64,000 nucleotides of DNA from Bartonella grahamii ATCC 700132 (GTDB lineage Bacteria; Pseudomonadota; Alphaproteobacteria; Rhizobiales; Rhizobiaceae). Every line of letters begins with the position of its first letter. The first letter of the stretch is position 1. The stretch lies in assembly GCF_000518085.1 (NCBI RefSeq), contig NZ_JACX01000001.1:1-64000 (forward strand), given 5' to 3'. Under the pieces are notes generated by a model. That model was not told the DNA's origin. It did not search any database and was given only the letters and a program-made list of their open reading frames with translations. Both the position numbers and the translations under genes were made by a program. Of this stretch, positions 28,842-39,644 are shown one piece after another.

Positions 28842-29111
28842 TTACTCTGCGGCCTCCACTATAGGAATAACTGAAACATAGGAACGATCACCCGCTTTGC
28901 GTTGAAAAGAAACCTTTCCATTTGATAATGCAAAAAGCGTATGGTCTTTTCCAATGCCGACATTGTTGCCAGGATGCCAACGTGTACCACGCTGGCGAAT
29001 AATAATATTTCCAGCAATAACGGTCTCACCACCAAATTTTTTAACGCCCAGACGTTTCGATTCTGAATCGCGACCATTACGCGAGGAACCACCAGCTTTT
29101 TTATGTGCCAT
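28842..29111 (-). CDS. rpmA: 50S ribosomal protein L27
   Basis: 89 residues, starting [16 protein letters not shown] and containing [20 protein letters not shown], the conserved L27 sequence at the peptidyl transferase centre. The length is normal. The N-terminus is already MAHKKAG, so no leader removal of the Firmicute type is needed. It follows rplU by 12 bp in one operon, the standard bacterial L21-L27 order. Confidence 0.98.
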   Translation of the reverse strand: MAHKKAGGSSRNGRDSESKRLGVKKFGGETVIAGNIIIRQRGTRWHPGNNVGIGKDHTLFALSNGKVSFQRKAGDRSYVSVIPIVEAAE

Positions 29112-29123
29112 AGACGCTCTCCT

Positions 29124-29603
29124 TTAATCTTTCTTACTCTTTGATGCTACAGACGCTTTCTTCTGCGACGCAGTCTTTTTTTCAGCAGTTTTTTTAGCCG
29201 TCTTCTCAACAGAAGCAGCATCTTTTGTTTCTTTTGGTGCAGTTGCCTCTTCTTTTATCGGCTTTGCAGCTGCTTTTTTAGGTTTTGAACCACCCATTAA
29301 AATTTCTAAAACACGAAGCTTCGTAAATTCTTGACGATGACCACGCGTGCGTTTAGAATTTTGACGGCGGCGCTTCTTAAATGCGATAACCTTGCGCCCA
29401 CGTGCCTGTTCTACAATCTCGGCTGTCACCAATGCATCAGCAACGACAGGGGTACCAATAACCGCATTACCTTCTTGCCCAACCATCAATATGTCATTGA
29501 ATTCAACAACATCACCCGCATTTCCACTAACTTTTTCAACTTTCACCACTTGATTAGCAACAATGCGGTATTGCTTACCACCAGTTTTAATGACTGCGAA
29601 CAT
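29124..29603 (-). CDS. rplU: 50S ribosomal protein L21 with a lysine/alanine-rich tail
   Basis: 159 residues. Residues 1-103 are a normal L21 ([32 protein letters not shown]). The rest is a low-complexity Lys/Ala/Glu tail ([17 protein letters not shown] and on) that roughly adds half the usual length. Such tails occur in some alphaproteobacterial L21 proteins; the tail probably extends from the ribosome surface. First gene of the rplU-rpmA operon; the AT-rich upstream region should carry the promoter. Confidence 0.97.
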   Translation of the reverse strand: MFAVIKTGGKQYRIVANQVVKVEKVSGNAGDVVEFNDILMVGQEGNAVIGTPVVADALVTAEIVEQARGRKVIAFKKRRRQNSKRTRGHRQEFTKLRVLEILMGGSKPKKAAAKPIKEEATAPKETKDAASVEKTAKKTAEKKTASQKKASVASKSKKD

Positions 29604-29888
29604 TTTTTATCCTTCCGTTCACTCCAGCTCTTATTTAATTTCTGCCTTGAAATAAGGGAAAATAGGCTGCTTTTTATCAGTCGTAATAGATTTTAAAGAA
29701 GGATAAAACCTTCTTCAACACAAATACGCGCAGATTTCTCCACGCTCATGTTCCGTATATATGAAGGAATTTCTATTCTCTGTCAATAAAGTCCCATAAA
29801 AAAGAAAAAAAGGTTGTACCAAAAACAATTGAAGGTTATCTACCCCTTATACACTCAAATAGTGCCAATTTTTATTTCACTTTATTAT

Positions 29889-29978
29889 GGAGAGATGGCT
29901 GAGTGGTTGAAAGCACCGCACTCGAAATGCGGCATAGGGGCAACTCTATCGGGGGTTCAAATCCCTCTCTCTCCGCCA
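29889..29978 (+). tRNA. tRNA-Ser (anticodon CGA)
   Basis: Starts GGAGAGATGGCTGAGTGG, anticodon CGA in the loop ACTCGAAA, long variable arm, T-arm GGGGTTCAAATCCC, perfect acceptor pairing (GGAGAGA with TCTCTCC), discriminator G and an encoded CCA. Confidence 0.95.
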
Positions 29979-30293
29979 AAGTTTATAAAGCGATATTATT
30001 AAAATGTCTTTAATCGTAGCTTGCCGGTGGATTCTGTATATTTTTACCTAGTGTAGTTTGTCAGCAGGTTTTGTATCAATCCATTTTTCAAAAGATCTTC
30101 AAGACTTTTCAAAGCTCTTTATCGTTTGTGCGAATAAATTCTCATTATTACAATTTTTTCACTTTTTGGTTTTCTGTTACATAAATATAGTTCAGATAAT
30201 AAGATAACGCATAGTAAAATCAAAGAATTATCTCATATTTCTCTCTCATTCTACTTTTGCTTAGTTAGTACAAAATCTGCTGTCAAATTATAT
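29979..30293. other. Gene-free spacer
   Basis: About 315 bp between tRNA-Ser and the end of pgi. Nothing recognised. Confidence 0.5.
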
Positions 30294-31958
30294 TTATTTT
30301 GCACGTCTTTCTTGAATATGTGCTAGCAACCCTAATGTTGAACTATCGCGATTATCCGCTTGACTTTCTCCACGAAGAATTGGTAGTAACTCATTTGCTA
30401 ATTCTTTACCAAGTTCAACCCCCCATTGATCAAATGAATTAATATTCATTAAAATCCCTTCAACAAAAATACGATGTTCATAAAGCGCAATAAGACGACC
30501 GAGTGAAAAAGGTGTTAATAAATCTTGAACCAACGTAATGCTGGGACGGTTTCCTTTAAAACTTCTATGAAGTGCTAAATGATCTGCTTCACCCTCATCA
30601 ACTCCATTTTTTATCAAGATATGCCGAGCATCTTCAATACTACGCCCCTTCATCAATGCTTTTGATTGTGCTAAACCGTTTGCTAGCAACATCTCATACA
30701 TAGAATGTAAATTTTGCTCATGCCCTTTTATAAATAAAATAAATTCTACAGGAATAATATCTGTTCCTTGATGCAGAAGCTGAAAAAAAGCATGTTGACT
30801 ATTTGTTCCTGAATCCCCCCAAACAATCGGACCACTTGAAAAACTTAATGGTTTTCCATCCAGCGAGACTTGCTTACCATTTGATTCCATATCAAGCTGT
30901 TGTAAATAAGCTGGAAAATGTATTAAACGCTGTGCATAAGGAATGATAGAACGTGATGAATAACCACAAATAACACGATGCCAGAATCCTAAAAGAGCAA
31001 AACGAATAGGAATATTTTTATGCAAAGGCATAGTTTTAAAATGTTGGTCCATTTGCAATGCACCATTGAGAAATTGGCGAAAATTTCTACCACCTATTGC
31101 AAACATAACAACAAGTCCAATGGCTGACCAAATTGAATAACGTCCTCCCACCCAATTCCAAAATTTAAAAACTCTTGTGGAATCTATGCCAAATTCTGCC
31201 ACTTTATCAAGCGCACTTGAAACAGCAACAAAATGCGTACCAACGGCTTCTTCTCCTAAATGTGAACAAATCCACTGACGTGCAACTTGAGCATTTACCA
31301 TTGTTTCAGCCGTTGTAAAAGTTTTAGAAGCAATGACAAACAGCGTTGTTGCTGGATTCAAAATAGAGAGAGTATCAGAAATATGGGCACTGTCAGCATT
31401 AGAAACAAAATGACACTGTGGACCATCATGATAAGGTTTTAAAGCATATGTGACCATTTCAGGACCAAGATCAGAACCACCAATACCAATATTGACAATA
31501 TCACTTATTCTCTCGCCGCTGTTTCCCTTATAGCTGCCATCACGTACCTTTTCAGAAAATCTTTCCATATCTTCAAGGACGTCTTGAATATCGCGAATAA
31601 GATTATGACCATCCAACATGAAAATTTCATCAGCAGGTAAACGTAACGCAATATGAAGAACTGAGCGTTTTTCAGTTGTATTAATCGCCTTACCAGAAAA
31701 CATTGCATCACGCCGGCCTAACACATCTGCTGCGACAGCTAAATCATCTAGAAGTTGCAATGTTTTAAATGTCACACCACATTTTGAAAAATCAAAAAGA
31801 AGATCATCAAGTCTGAGGGAAAAATGGGAAAAACGCTGTTCATCTTCTACAAAATGTCGACGAATATCATAGACCCCATCCTTTTCGGCATGGTTTCTTA
31901 AAGCTTTTAACGTGGCTTCAAAAGCCTTTTCATTTCGAATCGAAAAGCTATCTCCCAT
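30294..31958 (-). CDS. pgi: Glucose-6-phosphate isomerase
   Basis: 554 residues, the usual length. It interconverts glucose 6-phosphate and fructose 6-phosphate in the cytosol. Family signatures are visible: DIVNIGIGGSDLGPEMV for phosphate binding, FVIASKTFTTAETM, the catalytic region GGRYSIWSAIGL, MESNGKQVSLDG, and SFDQWGVELGKELA near the C-terminus. Monocistronic in appearance, with a 200-bp gap to the RND operon upstream. Start ATG 31958; upstream has no competing start. Confidence 0.98.
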   Translation of the reverse strand: MGDSFSIRNEKAFEATLKALRNHAEKDGVYDIRRHFVEDEQRFSHFSLRLDDLLFDFSKCGVTFKTLQLLDDLAVAADVLGRRDAMFSGKAINTTEKRSVLHIALRLPADEIFMLDGHNLIRDIQDVLEDMERFSEKVRDGSYKGNSGERISDIVNIGIGGSDLGPEMVTYALKPYHDGPQCHFVSNADSAHISDTLSILNPATTLFVIASKTFTTAETMVNAQVARQWICSHLGEEAVGTHFVAVSSALDKVAEFGIDSTRVFKFWNWVGGRYSIWSAIGLVVMFAIGGRNFRQFLNGALQMDQHFKTMPLHKNIPIRFALLGFWHRVICGYSSRSIIPYAQRLIHFPAYLQQLDMESNGKQVSLDGKPLSFSSGPIVWGDSGTNSQHAFFQLLHQGTDIIPVEFILFIKGHEQNLHSMYEMLLANGLAQSKALMKGRSIEDARHILIKNGVDEGEADHLALHRSFKGNRPSITLVQDLLTPFSLGRLIALYEHRIFVEGILMNINSFDQWGVELGKELANELLPILRGESQADNRDSSTLGLLAHIQERRAK

Positions 31959-32157
31959 AAGCTTATCCTATACGGTTATTGATAATGAAATCTATTGCCC
32001 AAACCATAACAAAGCAGAAAGCGTCTCCTGTATTGCTCGTATTGCTCGCTATTTTCACTGCTCACATAAAAATGAAGGAATATACAAAATAAAAGGATAA
32101 GGTCCGAAAATGATATTTTTACAAGAATAAACTTTCAAATCTTTTCTATCAGATACA

Positions 32158-35100
32158 TCATTTAACTTGATTGAGCTCTTTTGTTAAGCGTAAATCTTCT
32201 TCTGCTTTCGGTCTTATAAACCGCCCCAAAAAAAGATAAACAACCGGTGTGACATAAAGCGTAAAAATAGTTGCTAAACCTAAGCCACCAACGATAACCC
32301 AACCTAAAGCTATACGAGCTTCTGCGCCAGCACCTTTGGCTAAAACCAAAGGAATACCTCCTAAAATGGCACAAATCATTGTCATACAAACTGGACGAAG
32401 TCGAATATTTGCTGCTTCTTCTACGGCTTCACGCACACTTCTTCCCTGATCTCGTAATTGATCTGCAAATTCAACAATGAGAATACCATTTTTTGCCATA
32501 ACGCCAATTAACAAAATTAGTCCAATTTGGCTGTAAATATTAAGACTCACACCACTTAATAGCATAGCAATTACAGCACAACCAATCCCTAATGGGACCG
32601 TAGCCATGATAATGAATCCTGAAATAAAACTTTCAAACTGAGCAGCCAAAATCAATAAAATAATCAAAAAAGCAATGCCAAAAACAATCATAAAATTGGA
32701 AGATGTTTCATTAAGCGTTTCAGCTTCTCCTAAGGGAACCACGTAGATTCCTTTTGATAACAAAGGAGAAGCAATTTTCTGTACAGTTTGATAAGCTTCC
32801 CCTAAAGCGATACCTGGAGCAAGATTTGTGCTTAAAATAACAGCGCTCATGCGTTTTTCCCGCTTTAATTGGGGAGCGATAGCTTTTTCATGTAAATGCG
32901 CAATAACCGATAAAGGAACATATCGATTGTCTTTAGTCTTTAAGAAAATATTTTCTAAATCACTAGGACTCTTCATAGAATTTTTACGCGATATCAATTT
33001 AACATCGTAAGAATGATCATCCACGTTAATGGAACCAATCTTTTTACCATCCAACATTGCTTGTAATGTATCGCCCAAATTGGTGATATCAATCCCTAAA
33101 TCGGAGGCTTTTTTTCGATTGATTTCAATAAAAAATTGCGGTTGTGTTGCATCAACAGTAAGACGTGGTCGAATAAAACGCGGATCATCTTGTAAAGCAC
33201 TCACCAGCTTATCAGCAATGGGTTGTAGTGTTGCATAATCGTTGCCAAGAATTGCAAATTGTAATCCTTGCCCAGTTCCTCTCACACCTAGAGAATTTCC
33301 CTCCGCAGCAAACACAAAAACTGCGGGAAACTGTCTAACCTTTGCATTAACATCCTTCACAATTTCTTGCTGACTACGTAAACGTTCATCCCAAGATGAA
33401 AGCAATAAAACCAAAAAAGCAGTATTGGGTGAACCACCAATACCCGCAATAGAGTAACTGTTAGCAATCTCCCCTGCATCACGTAATGGCTGTAGACTTG
33501 CTTCAATTTGCTCTACCTGTTCGTTCAAATATTGTGTTGAAATACCTTGTGGTCCATTAATAACCAAAAAGATAAGAGCTCTGTCTTCTGCTGGGGTTAA
33601 TTCCTGTTGCAGCTTCATATAGCCTCCAATACAAAGACCCGCAAAAATAAGTGAAGCAAAAACAACAGACCAAGGCTTTTCTAAACACTGATGCAAACTG
33701 TAAGTATATGCCTTATGAAGAAAAGTACCTAATTTATATAAAAAAGTAAAATGATGGGACTTTTCTTCTTTCTCCTCAATATGTTCTTTGAGAAAACGTG
33801 AAGCCAACATGGGACAAAGCGTTAAGGCAACAATTGAAGAAAGCAAAATAGAAATTGCCAAAACAAAACCAAATTCTCTAAAAAGCGCTCCAACTTGCCC
33901 AGGAAGAAAGGAAATAGGAACAAATACAGCCACTAAAGTCAATGTTGTTGCGACAACAGCAAAAAAAACTTCACGTGTTCCTAACACCGCTGCAGCTCTG
34001 GAACCTAACCCCATATTGCGCCATCGAACAATATTTTCCAGAACAACAATGGCATCATCCACAACAAGCCCTGTTGCTAAAACAAGTCCTAACAATGTGA
34101 GAATATTCAATGAAAACCCTACAAGATAAATAGCTGCAATGGTACCAATTAAGGCAACAGGAAGAGATAAAGCAGGTATCAGTGTTACACGAATGTCTCT
34201 GAGAAAAAGAAAAATGACTAAAATAACGCTCAAAATAGCAATGACCAACGCAACTTCAACCTCGTGAAGGGCACTTTTAATAAAAATTGCATCGTCATTA
34301 ATAACGTCTATATGTACAGAAGAAGGAACTGTACTTTTGAGATTATCAACAACGGCTCTTACACCTTGAGAAATATTAAGCGTGTTGGATTGTGCTTTCC
34401 GCACGATACCTAATCCAATACCTGTCTTTCCATTGATACGAAGAATAACCGTTTCTATATCCGGCGATAAAGTAACATGCGCAACATCACCAAGATGCAC
34501 ATGAGGCTTTAAAACAACTTGTTCAAAAGATTCTGGTGTTGTTAAACGTGCAGTGGCACGGACGACTAAAGTTTGCTTAGAATTGCGTAATGATCCTACT
34601 GGCACATCCGTTGTCATATCAGCAAGAACACGTGAAATATCTGCTACAGTTAATCCATAACTTGCAAGTTTTGCTTGATCTATATCAATCTGAAAAATCT
34701 TTGTACGAGCACTAGCAACCTGTACATCACCAACACCATCAACAGCAGAAATTGCATCAACAATCTGATCGTTTACAATCGTTGTTAAATCATCAATACT
34801 CATTGTTGGTGACGTCACAACCAAATACATCATGGCAGCAGCGTTCGAATCTGCTTTAATGATCAGAGGGGTATCTGCATTTTTTGGTAAAGAATAAGCA
34901 ATACGAGACAGAGCATCACGAATATCAGATGCCGCTACATTCAAATCAACACCGACATTAAAATTAATCTGCACACGAGAGCGTCCAAAAGAAGATGTTG
35001 AAGAAATCGTCTTAACACCGGAAACACGGGAAACCGCATCTTCTATAACTTTTGTTACTTCACGATCAATGGTTTCTGCAGATGCACCAGAAAACATCGT

Positions 35101-35292
35101 CACAACCGTTGTTACTGGAGTATCAACATCGGGTAATTCTCTTACATCAACATTCAACCATGCTGCAAATCCTGCAATGATGATCATAGCATTTAAAACA
35201 AAAGTAAAAACCGGTCTGCGAATAAATAAGGCAATGAGACCACCTTGCTCCACCTTTGACCTAGGCTGTTTTGTGCTCAATTCTTGGCTCAT
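32158..35292 (-). CDS. RND efflux pump, inner-membrane transporter (HAE1 type)
   Basis: 1044 residues, the AcrB/MexB size. An N-terminal membrane helix (RRPVFTFVLNAMIIIAG) is followed by two periplasmic porter domains and 12 membrane segments in two halves. The proton-relay motif in TM4 is visible (GLVLATGLVVDDAIVVLENI), and the second half has GVMAKNGILIVEFADQL. It expels drugs, bile-like compounds or metabolites by proton exchange. It overlaps the adaptor gene upstream by 4 bases (ATGA), so the two are coupled. No outer-membrane TolC-like gene is adjacent; it must be encoded elsewhere. Substrate range cannot be inferred. Confidence 0.95.
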   Translation of the reverse strand: MSQELSTKQPRSKVEQGGLIALFIRRPVFTFVLNAMIIIAGFAAWLNVDVRELPDVDTPVTTVVTMFSGASAETIDREVTKVIEDAVSRVSGVKTISSTSSFGRSRVQINFNVGVDLNVAASDIRDALSRIAYSLPKNADTPLIIKADSNAAAMMYLVVTSPTMSIDDLTTIVNDQIVDAISAVDGVGDVQVASARTKIFQIDIDQAKLASYGLTVADISRVLADMTTDVPVGSLRNSKQTLVVRATARLTTPESFEQVVLKPHVHLGDVAHVTLSPDIETVILRINGKTGIGLGIVRKAQSNTLNISQGVRAVVDNLKSTVPSSVHIDVINDDAIFIKSALHEVEVALVIAILSVILVIFLFLRDIRVTLIPALSLPVALIGTIAAIYLVGFSLNILTLLGLVLATGLVVDDAIVVLENIVRWRNMGLGSRAAAVLGTREVFFAVVATTLTLVAVFVPISFLPGQVGALFREFGFVLAISILLSSIVALTLCPMLASRFLKEHIEEKEEKSHHFTFLYKLGTFLHKAYTYSLHQCLEKPWSVVFASLIFAGLCIGGYMKLQQELTPAEDRALIFLVINGPQGISTQYLNEQVEQIEASLQPLRDAGEIANSYSIAGIGGSPNTAFLVLLLSSWDERLRSQQEIVKDVNAKVRQFPAVFVFAAEGNSLGVRGTGQGLQFAILGNDYATLQPIADKLVSALQDDPRFIRPRLTVDATQPQFFIEINRKKASDLGIDITNLGDTLQAMLDGKKIGSINVDDHSYDVKLISRKNSMKSPSDLENIFLKTKDNRYVPLSVIAHLHEKAIAPQLKREKRMSAVILSTNLAPGIALGEAYQTVQKIASPLLSKGIYVVPLGEAETLNETSSNFMIVFGIAFLIILLILAAQFESFISGFIIMATVPLGIGCAVIAMLLSGVSLNIYSQIGLILLIGVMAKNGILIVEFADQLRDQGRSVREAVEEAANIRLRPVCMTMICAILGGIPLVLAKGAGAEARIALGWVIVGGLGLATIFTLYVTPVVYLFLGRFIRPKAEEDLRLTKELNQVK

Positions 35293-36428
35293 TGTATATC
35301 CGTTCCATAAACTGCTGATAATTGCTGTTGATGGGACTTTGGATCATCAATAGTTACTTTACTTCCTGGATAAAGCATTTGCACCCCTTGAATGACAACT
35401 TGATCACCCTTTTCTAGGGGAGCTTTCACGAAAACCTGATCCGCTTTATGCTGAATAATTGATACGGGAATAGACTCTACTTTTCCTTCTCTCACACGCC
35501 AAACGAATGACCCTTTACTATTCCATTGAACCGCAAGAGGATTAACGACAGGAAAAGAACCACCATGAAATTGCAATGCAACAGAAAAGGACATACCAGA
35601 CATGAGCGTATCTTTTTCATTATTGATTTCAACCTGAGCATGAAGTGTGCGACTTTCTGGATCAACAATATTATCAATTGCATAAATATGACCAATAAAA
35701 GATTTATCTGACTGCGCAGTTAATGTTGCCGTTACCTCATCTCCTTTATGGATGCGCGACACATATCGTTCAGGGGCCCATATATCGACCAAAATACGTT
35801 CTCTATTCTCAATACGGCCTATTACAGTATTAAGGGTCACGTTATTCCCCACATCAACGGGCAAAATACCAACAACTCCAGGAATCGGTGCACGAATTGT
35901 TCGCCGATCGAGATCTAATTCAGCATTACGCAAAACTAAATTTGCGTTATCTAACTCTAAGCGTGCCGTAATTTCTTGAACTTCCGTTGCTGTATTGCTG
36001 GCGCGTAATTTAAGAATGCGCGAAAGCGTTAACGCATTATTATCACGTTGTACTTTTGCTTTTGCAGCTGCTATTTCCTCTTTTTTAGAATCAAGCTTTG
36101 CAATCACATCATCGACTTGTACTTTTGTACCAGCTGATACAAAAAGCTTATCAATAACACCTGAGGATAAAGGGGTAAGATCGACTTCTGCAAGAGCTTT
36201 TCCACTCCCAAGAACGTTAAGTTGTTCATAAAAATCTTGAACTTTTACAAGATCAACGACAACATTCGCCGGTGGTCTTCCCATTTTTTCCTTTGAAGCT
36301 TTATATGATACTCTTGTTTTATCCACCATAGAAATGGGTTGTTCTGCACTCTTTTTTCCAGCCCAATAAGTAACCGTTAAAACGACGATTAAAAATACCA
36401 ACGGAAAGCTCTTTTTTAATAACGCCAT
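35289..36428 (-). CDS. RND efflux periplasmic adaptor (membrane fusion protein)
   Basis: 379 residues. An N-terminal hydrophobic anchor (FPLVFLIVVLTVTYWAG) is followed by a lipoyl-like half motif (LSSGVIDKLFVSAGTKVQVDD), a short helical hairpin (LDSKKEEIAAAKAKVQ...), the second lipoyl half (RTIRAPIPGVVGILPVDVGN), and beta-barrel and membrane-proximal domains (GDQVVIQGVQMLYPGSKV). This is the HlyD/AcrA class that links the inner-membrane pump with the outer-membrane channel. First gene of the two-gene operon; ATGA overlap with the pump. Confidence 0.94.
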   Translation of the reverse strand: MALLKKSFPLVFLIVVLTVTYWAGKKSAEQPISMVDKTRVSYKASKEKMGRPPANVVVDLVKVQDFYEQLNVLGSGKALAEVDLTPLSSGVIDKLFVSAGTKVQVDDVIAKLDSKKEEIAAAKAKVQRDNNALTLSRILKLRASNTATEVQEITARLELDNANLVLRNAELDLDRRTIRAPIPGVVGILPVDVGNNVTLNTVIGRIENRERILVDIWAPERYVSRIHKGDEVTATLTAQSDKSFIGHIYAIDNIVDPESRTLHAQVEINNEKDTLMSGMSFSVALQFHGGSFPVVNPLAVQWNSKGSFVWRVREGKVESIPVSIIQHKADQVFVKAPLEKGDQVVIQGVQMLYPGSKVTIDDPKSHQQQLSAVYGTDIQ

Positions 36429-36794
36429 ACATCCACCCTTGCTGTGTCATGTTCATCTGAAATAGTTTTCAACAGTAATATCGGCGTTTTACACAAAAAC
36501 CAAACAGCAGGTGTATATATCTTACCCCCCACCGCAAAAAACACATCTCATTTTTGCTTGACTATCTTTCATAGATTAAAACGTCAAGTTAACTATCGTT
36601 CATATTGCTTTGTACGGTCACAACAAAAAATGATCATATCAAAACCAACTGAAACCATAATATATTATATCCTTTTTTAAAATATCTCATAAAAAAGAGA
36701 GTTTTTTTTATTACTATCCAAGTTTCACTTGCATTTCTTTAATGAAACGATTAGGAACCCTTTGTCGTAGATAATGTAAAAAACTGAAATGTAT
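36429..36794. other. Gene-free spacer
   Basis: About 365 bp upstream of the efflux operon and tRNA-Arg. It should hold the operon promoter. No regulator gene of the TetR type is present next to it. Confidence 0.5.
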
Positions 36795-36871
36795 GCACCC
36801 GTAGCTCAGCTGGATAGAGCACCAGACTACGAATCTGGGGGTCAGGAGTTCGAATCTCTTCGGGTGCGCCA
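36795..36871 (+). tRNA. tRNA-Arg (anticodon ACG)
   Basis: 77 bases including CCA. Acceptor GCACCCG pairs with CGGGTGC; D-arm GTAGCTCAGCTGG; anticodon ACG in the loop ACTACGAAT; T-arm GGAGTTCGAATCTC; discriminator G. The A at the wobble position is normally converted to inosine. Confidence 0.96.
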
Positions 36872-37550
36872 TCTATCAATAATATCTTCTTATAAATTCA
36901 GGCTCTTTAAATTCTTTATTTTGTGATTTATTTTTGCCTATCTTTGTTTTTTGTATTTTGTTACTTCATTGTGTTGTGAGTCGTTTCTTTAGCCATTTTG
37001 CTAGAATAAGATGTTATGAGTCCTTCAATTCAGCTCCAAGGTGCTTTTATTAGCTAATAATCATAACGATTGCATAAGCAGCGTGTGTTGTTTTCTTTTT
37101 TCGATTTATGCGCTTGTTTTTAGTCTCTTCCGGATTATACTCTTTAATCAGTTAGATAATTTTTTGCGTGCTTATTTCTAATTTTTCCATAACTAGATGT
37201 TTCTGGATATTTTATTCCTAGCAATCCCATCTTAATAGGGACTTCAGATGTGCCGCCATAAAACACTTATGGTATCCATTAATATCATTAGCATTTTGTT
37301 GCAAACCAAAGCTTCTTTTCGAGATATTTTTAATTGAATTAAACATATTTTTACTGCTTAAAAGCAAAGAAATTCTTTTTCCTAAAAAACAATGAAACTC
37401 TTCTCGTGCCTCTTTAGCATTATCTCTTGCATAGCATATCATCGACTTCTATGATATCTTAATACTTTCTGTTCTCTATGAATTCTTCTAATTAATCCAT
37501 GGGGTACAGATCCCGAACACTAATAAAAGCTAAGTTTAAAGAATTTTTCC
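36872..37550. other. Gap without a supported gene
   Basis: About 680 bp. A 74-codon minus-strand ORF at 37218-37442 (starts MICYARDNAKEAREEF) has no recognised domain and no clear ribosome site. It may be a remnant or chance. No terminator or riboswitch for fhs that I can support. Confidence 0.4.
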
Positions 37551-39224
37551 ATGCCTAAAACAGATATTGAAATTGCTCGCACTGCTAAAAAGCAGCATAT
37601 TATTGAAATTGCAAAAAAAATTGGTATCTCACATGAAAATCTCATTCCCTATGGCCATGATAAAGCTAAAATTTCTTCTGAATACATAAAATCGCTTGAT
37701 AAAAATCCAGATGGTAAACTTATCCTCGTCACAGCTATCAATCCCACACCTGCCGGAGAAGGCAAAACAACAACAACAGTTGGACTAAGTGATGCTCTTA
37801 ATCTTATTGGTAAAAAAACAATAGCTACCTTGAGAGAACCGTCTTTAGGTCCCTGTTTTGGTGTAAAAGGTGGTGCTGCTGGTGGTGGTTATGCGCAAGT
37901 CGTTCCAATGGATGACCTTAATTTACATTTTACCGGTGATTTTCATGCTATTACAGCTGCTCATAATCTTCTTGCCGCAATGATAGATAATCATCTTTAT
38001 TGGGGAAATACTCTAAACATTGATCCACGTCGCATTGTTTGGAAACGCGTTCTTGATATGAATGACCGTGCATTGCGCGATATTGTTATTTCATTGGGGG
38101 GCATAACAAATGGTTTTCCACGCCAAACAGGTTTTGATATTACTGTTGCGTCAGAAATTATGGCACTTCTTTGTCTCTCTGAAAATTTAGAAAACCTTAC
38201 ACAAAGACTCAAAAAAATTATTGTTGCTTATCGTTATGATAAAACGCCCATCACCGTTTCTGATCTCAATGCAGAAGGTGCAATGGCAGTTCTTCTCAAA
38301 GATGCTATACAACCCAATCTCGTACAGACAATTGAAAATAACCCTGTTCTCGTTCATGGAGGACCTTTTGCCAACATTGCTCATGGTTGCAATTCAGTTA
38401 TAGCAACAAAAACTGCTTTAAAACTTGCTGATTATGTTGTCACAGAAGCAGGGTTTGGAGCAGATCTTGGAGCAGAAAAGTTCTTCAATATCAAATGTAG
38501 GCAAGCAGGTATTGTACCAAATGCTACAGTGATCGTCGCAACTATTCGTGCATTAAAAATGAATGGTGGTGTGGATAAAAATAACCTGACAGAAGAAAAT
38601 ATCACCGCTTTAGAAAAAGGAACAGCCAATCTTTTACGACATATAAAGAATATGGAGCACTACGGTATTCCTTGTGTTGTGGCTATCAATCATTTTGAAA
38701 GCGATAGCGATGCTGAAATAAAAACATTACAAAAAATAGTTGCAACAACTGGACACAAAGCTATTATCTGTAAGCATTGGGAACAAGGTGGAAAAGGCGC
38801 TATAGAACTTGCACAAGAACTCGTTACCTTGATTGAAGAAAAACATTCTCATTTTAAAGTTTTATATCAAGATAATATTCCACTCGTTCAAAAAATTAAT
38901 TGTATTATAACAAAGCTATACGGTGGGCGTGGCGCCATCATCCCAGCCCCTATTCTCAAACAACTTGAATCTTGGGAAAAAGAAGGTTTTGGTGCCTACC
39001 CTATTTGTATGGCAAAAACACCTTATTCTTTTTCTTCTGATCCCAAGCAATATGGTGCTCCTGTTGATTTTGAAATTCCCGTACGTGAAGTTCGTCTCTC
39101 CGCAGGAGCTGGCTTTATTGTTGTCATTTGTGGAGATGTTATGACCATGCCGGGACTACCCCATTATCCCACGGCTGAAAAAATTCATCTTGACGAAAAT
39201 GATCAAATACAAGGACTTTCATAA
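37551..39224 (+). CDS. fhs: Formate-tetrahydrofolate ligase
   Basis: 557 residues, normal size. It joins formate to tetrahydrofolate with ATP, giving 10-formyl-THF for purine and fMet synthesis. Signatures: the P-loop-like [37 protein letters not shown], and [18 protein letters not shown]. The C-terminal part ([19 protein letters not shown]) is present. Start ATG 37551 ([14 protein letters not shown]); the ribosome site is weak. Stands alone on the plus strand. Confidence 0.97.
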   Translation: MPKTDIEIARTAKKQHIIEIAKKIGISHENLIPYGHDKAKISSEYIKSLDKNPDGKLILVTAINPTPAGEGKTTTTVGLSDALNLIGKKTIATLREPSLGPCFGVKGGAAGGGYAQVVPMDDLNLHFTGDFHAITAAHNLLAAMIDNHLYWGNTLNIDPRRIVWKRVLDMNDRALRDIVISLGGITNGFPRQTGFDITVASEIMALLCLSENLENLTQRLKKIIVAYRYDKTPITVSDLNAEGAMAVLLKDAIQPNLVQTIENNPVLVHGGPFANIAHGCNSVIATKTALKLADYVVTEAGFGADLGAEKFFNIKCRQAGIVPNATVIVATIRALKMNGGVDKNNLTEENITALEKGTANLLRHIKNMEHYGIPCVVAINHFESDSDAEIKTLQKIVATTGHKAIICKHWEQGGKGAIELAQELVTLIEEKHSHFKVLYQDNIPLVQKINCIITKLYGGRGAIIPAPILKQLESWEKEGFGAYPICMAKTPYSFSSDPKQYGAPVDFEIPVREVRLSAGAGFIVVICGDVMTMPGLPHYPTAEKIHLDENDQIQGLS

Positions 39225-39410
39225 ATTTATAACCGTAAATTCTATCATTCATTATAAAAAGCGTTTTATTGCAAAAAGAACAGAATTTTAAAAAGCGATA
39301 TAGACAAATGTCTTATTTATGTGATATAGGTGCTTGTCCTTTTGGATATGCCTTTAAAAGGACGTAGGTTTTTCCTATCATTTATGACACTGAAAAAAGC
39401 AGGATAGATA

Positions 39411-39644
39411 GTGCAAGTACTCGTTCGTGATAATAATGTTGACCAAGCGCTCCGTGCGTTGAAAAAAAAGATGCAGCGTGAAGGTATCTTCCGTGAAATG
39501 AAAATGCGTAGTTATTATGAGAAGCCATCTGAGAAGCGTGCTCGTGAAAAAGCTGAGGCTATTCGTCGTACACGTAAGCTTGCTCGTAAGCGTGCGCAAA
39601 GAGAAGGTTTTGTTAGTAACGGACGAACTGTTGCGGTAAAGTAA
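39411..39644 (+). CDS. rpsU: 30S ribosomal protein S21
   Basis: 77 residues, basic, with [20 protein letters not shown] and [20 protein letters not shown], the S21 pattern with the long C-terminal basic tail seen in alphaproteobacteria. The frame begins with a GTG (GTGCAAGTACTC), giving MQVLVRDN. Monocistronic, 190 bp after fhs. Confidence 0.96.
   Translation: MQVLVRDNNVDQALRALKKKMQREGIFREMKMRSYYEKPSEKRAREKAEAIRRTRKLARKRAQREGFVSNGRTVAVK

Noticed and set aside
29889-29978. Attachment-site duplication between the two tRNA-Ser genes
   Set aside because: Their shared 3' ends are the normal conserved serine tRNA acceptor sequence in opposite orientation, not an att repeat.
37218-37442. 74-codon minus-strand ORF upstream of fhs
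   Set aside because: Unsupported start and no recognisable domain; kept only as a note in the gap entry.
37450-37550. A folate or other riboswitch upstream of fhs
   Set aside because: No stem pattern of a known class could be traced by eye.
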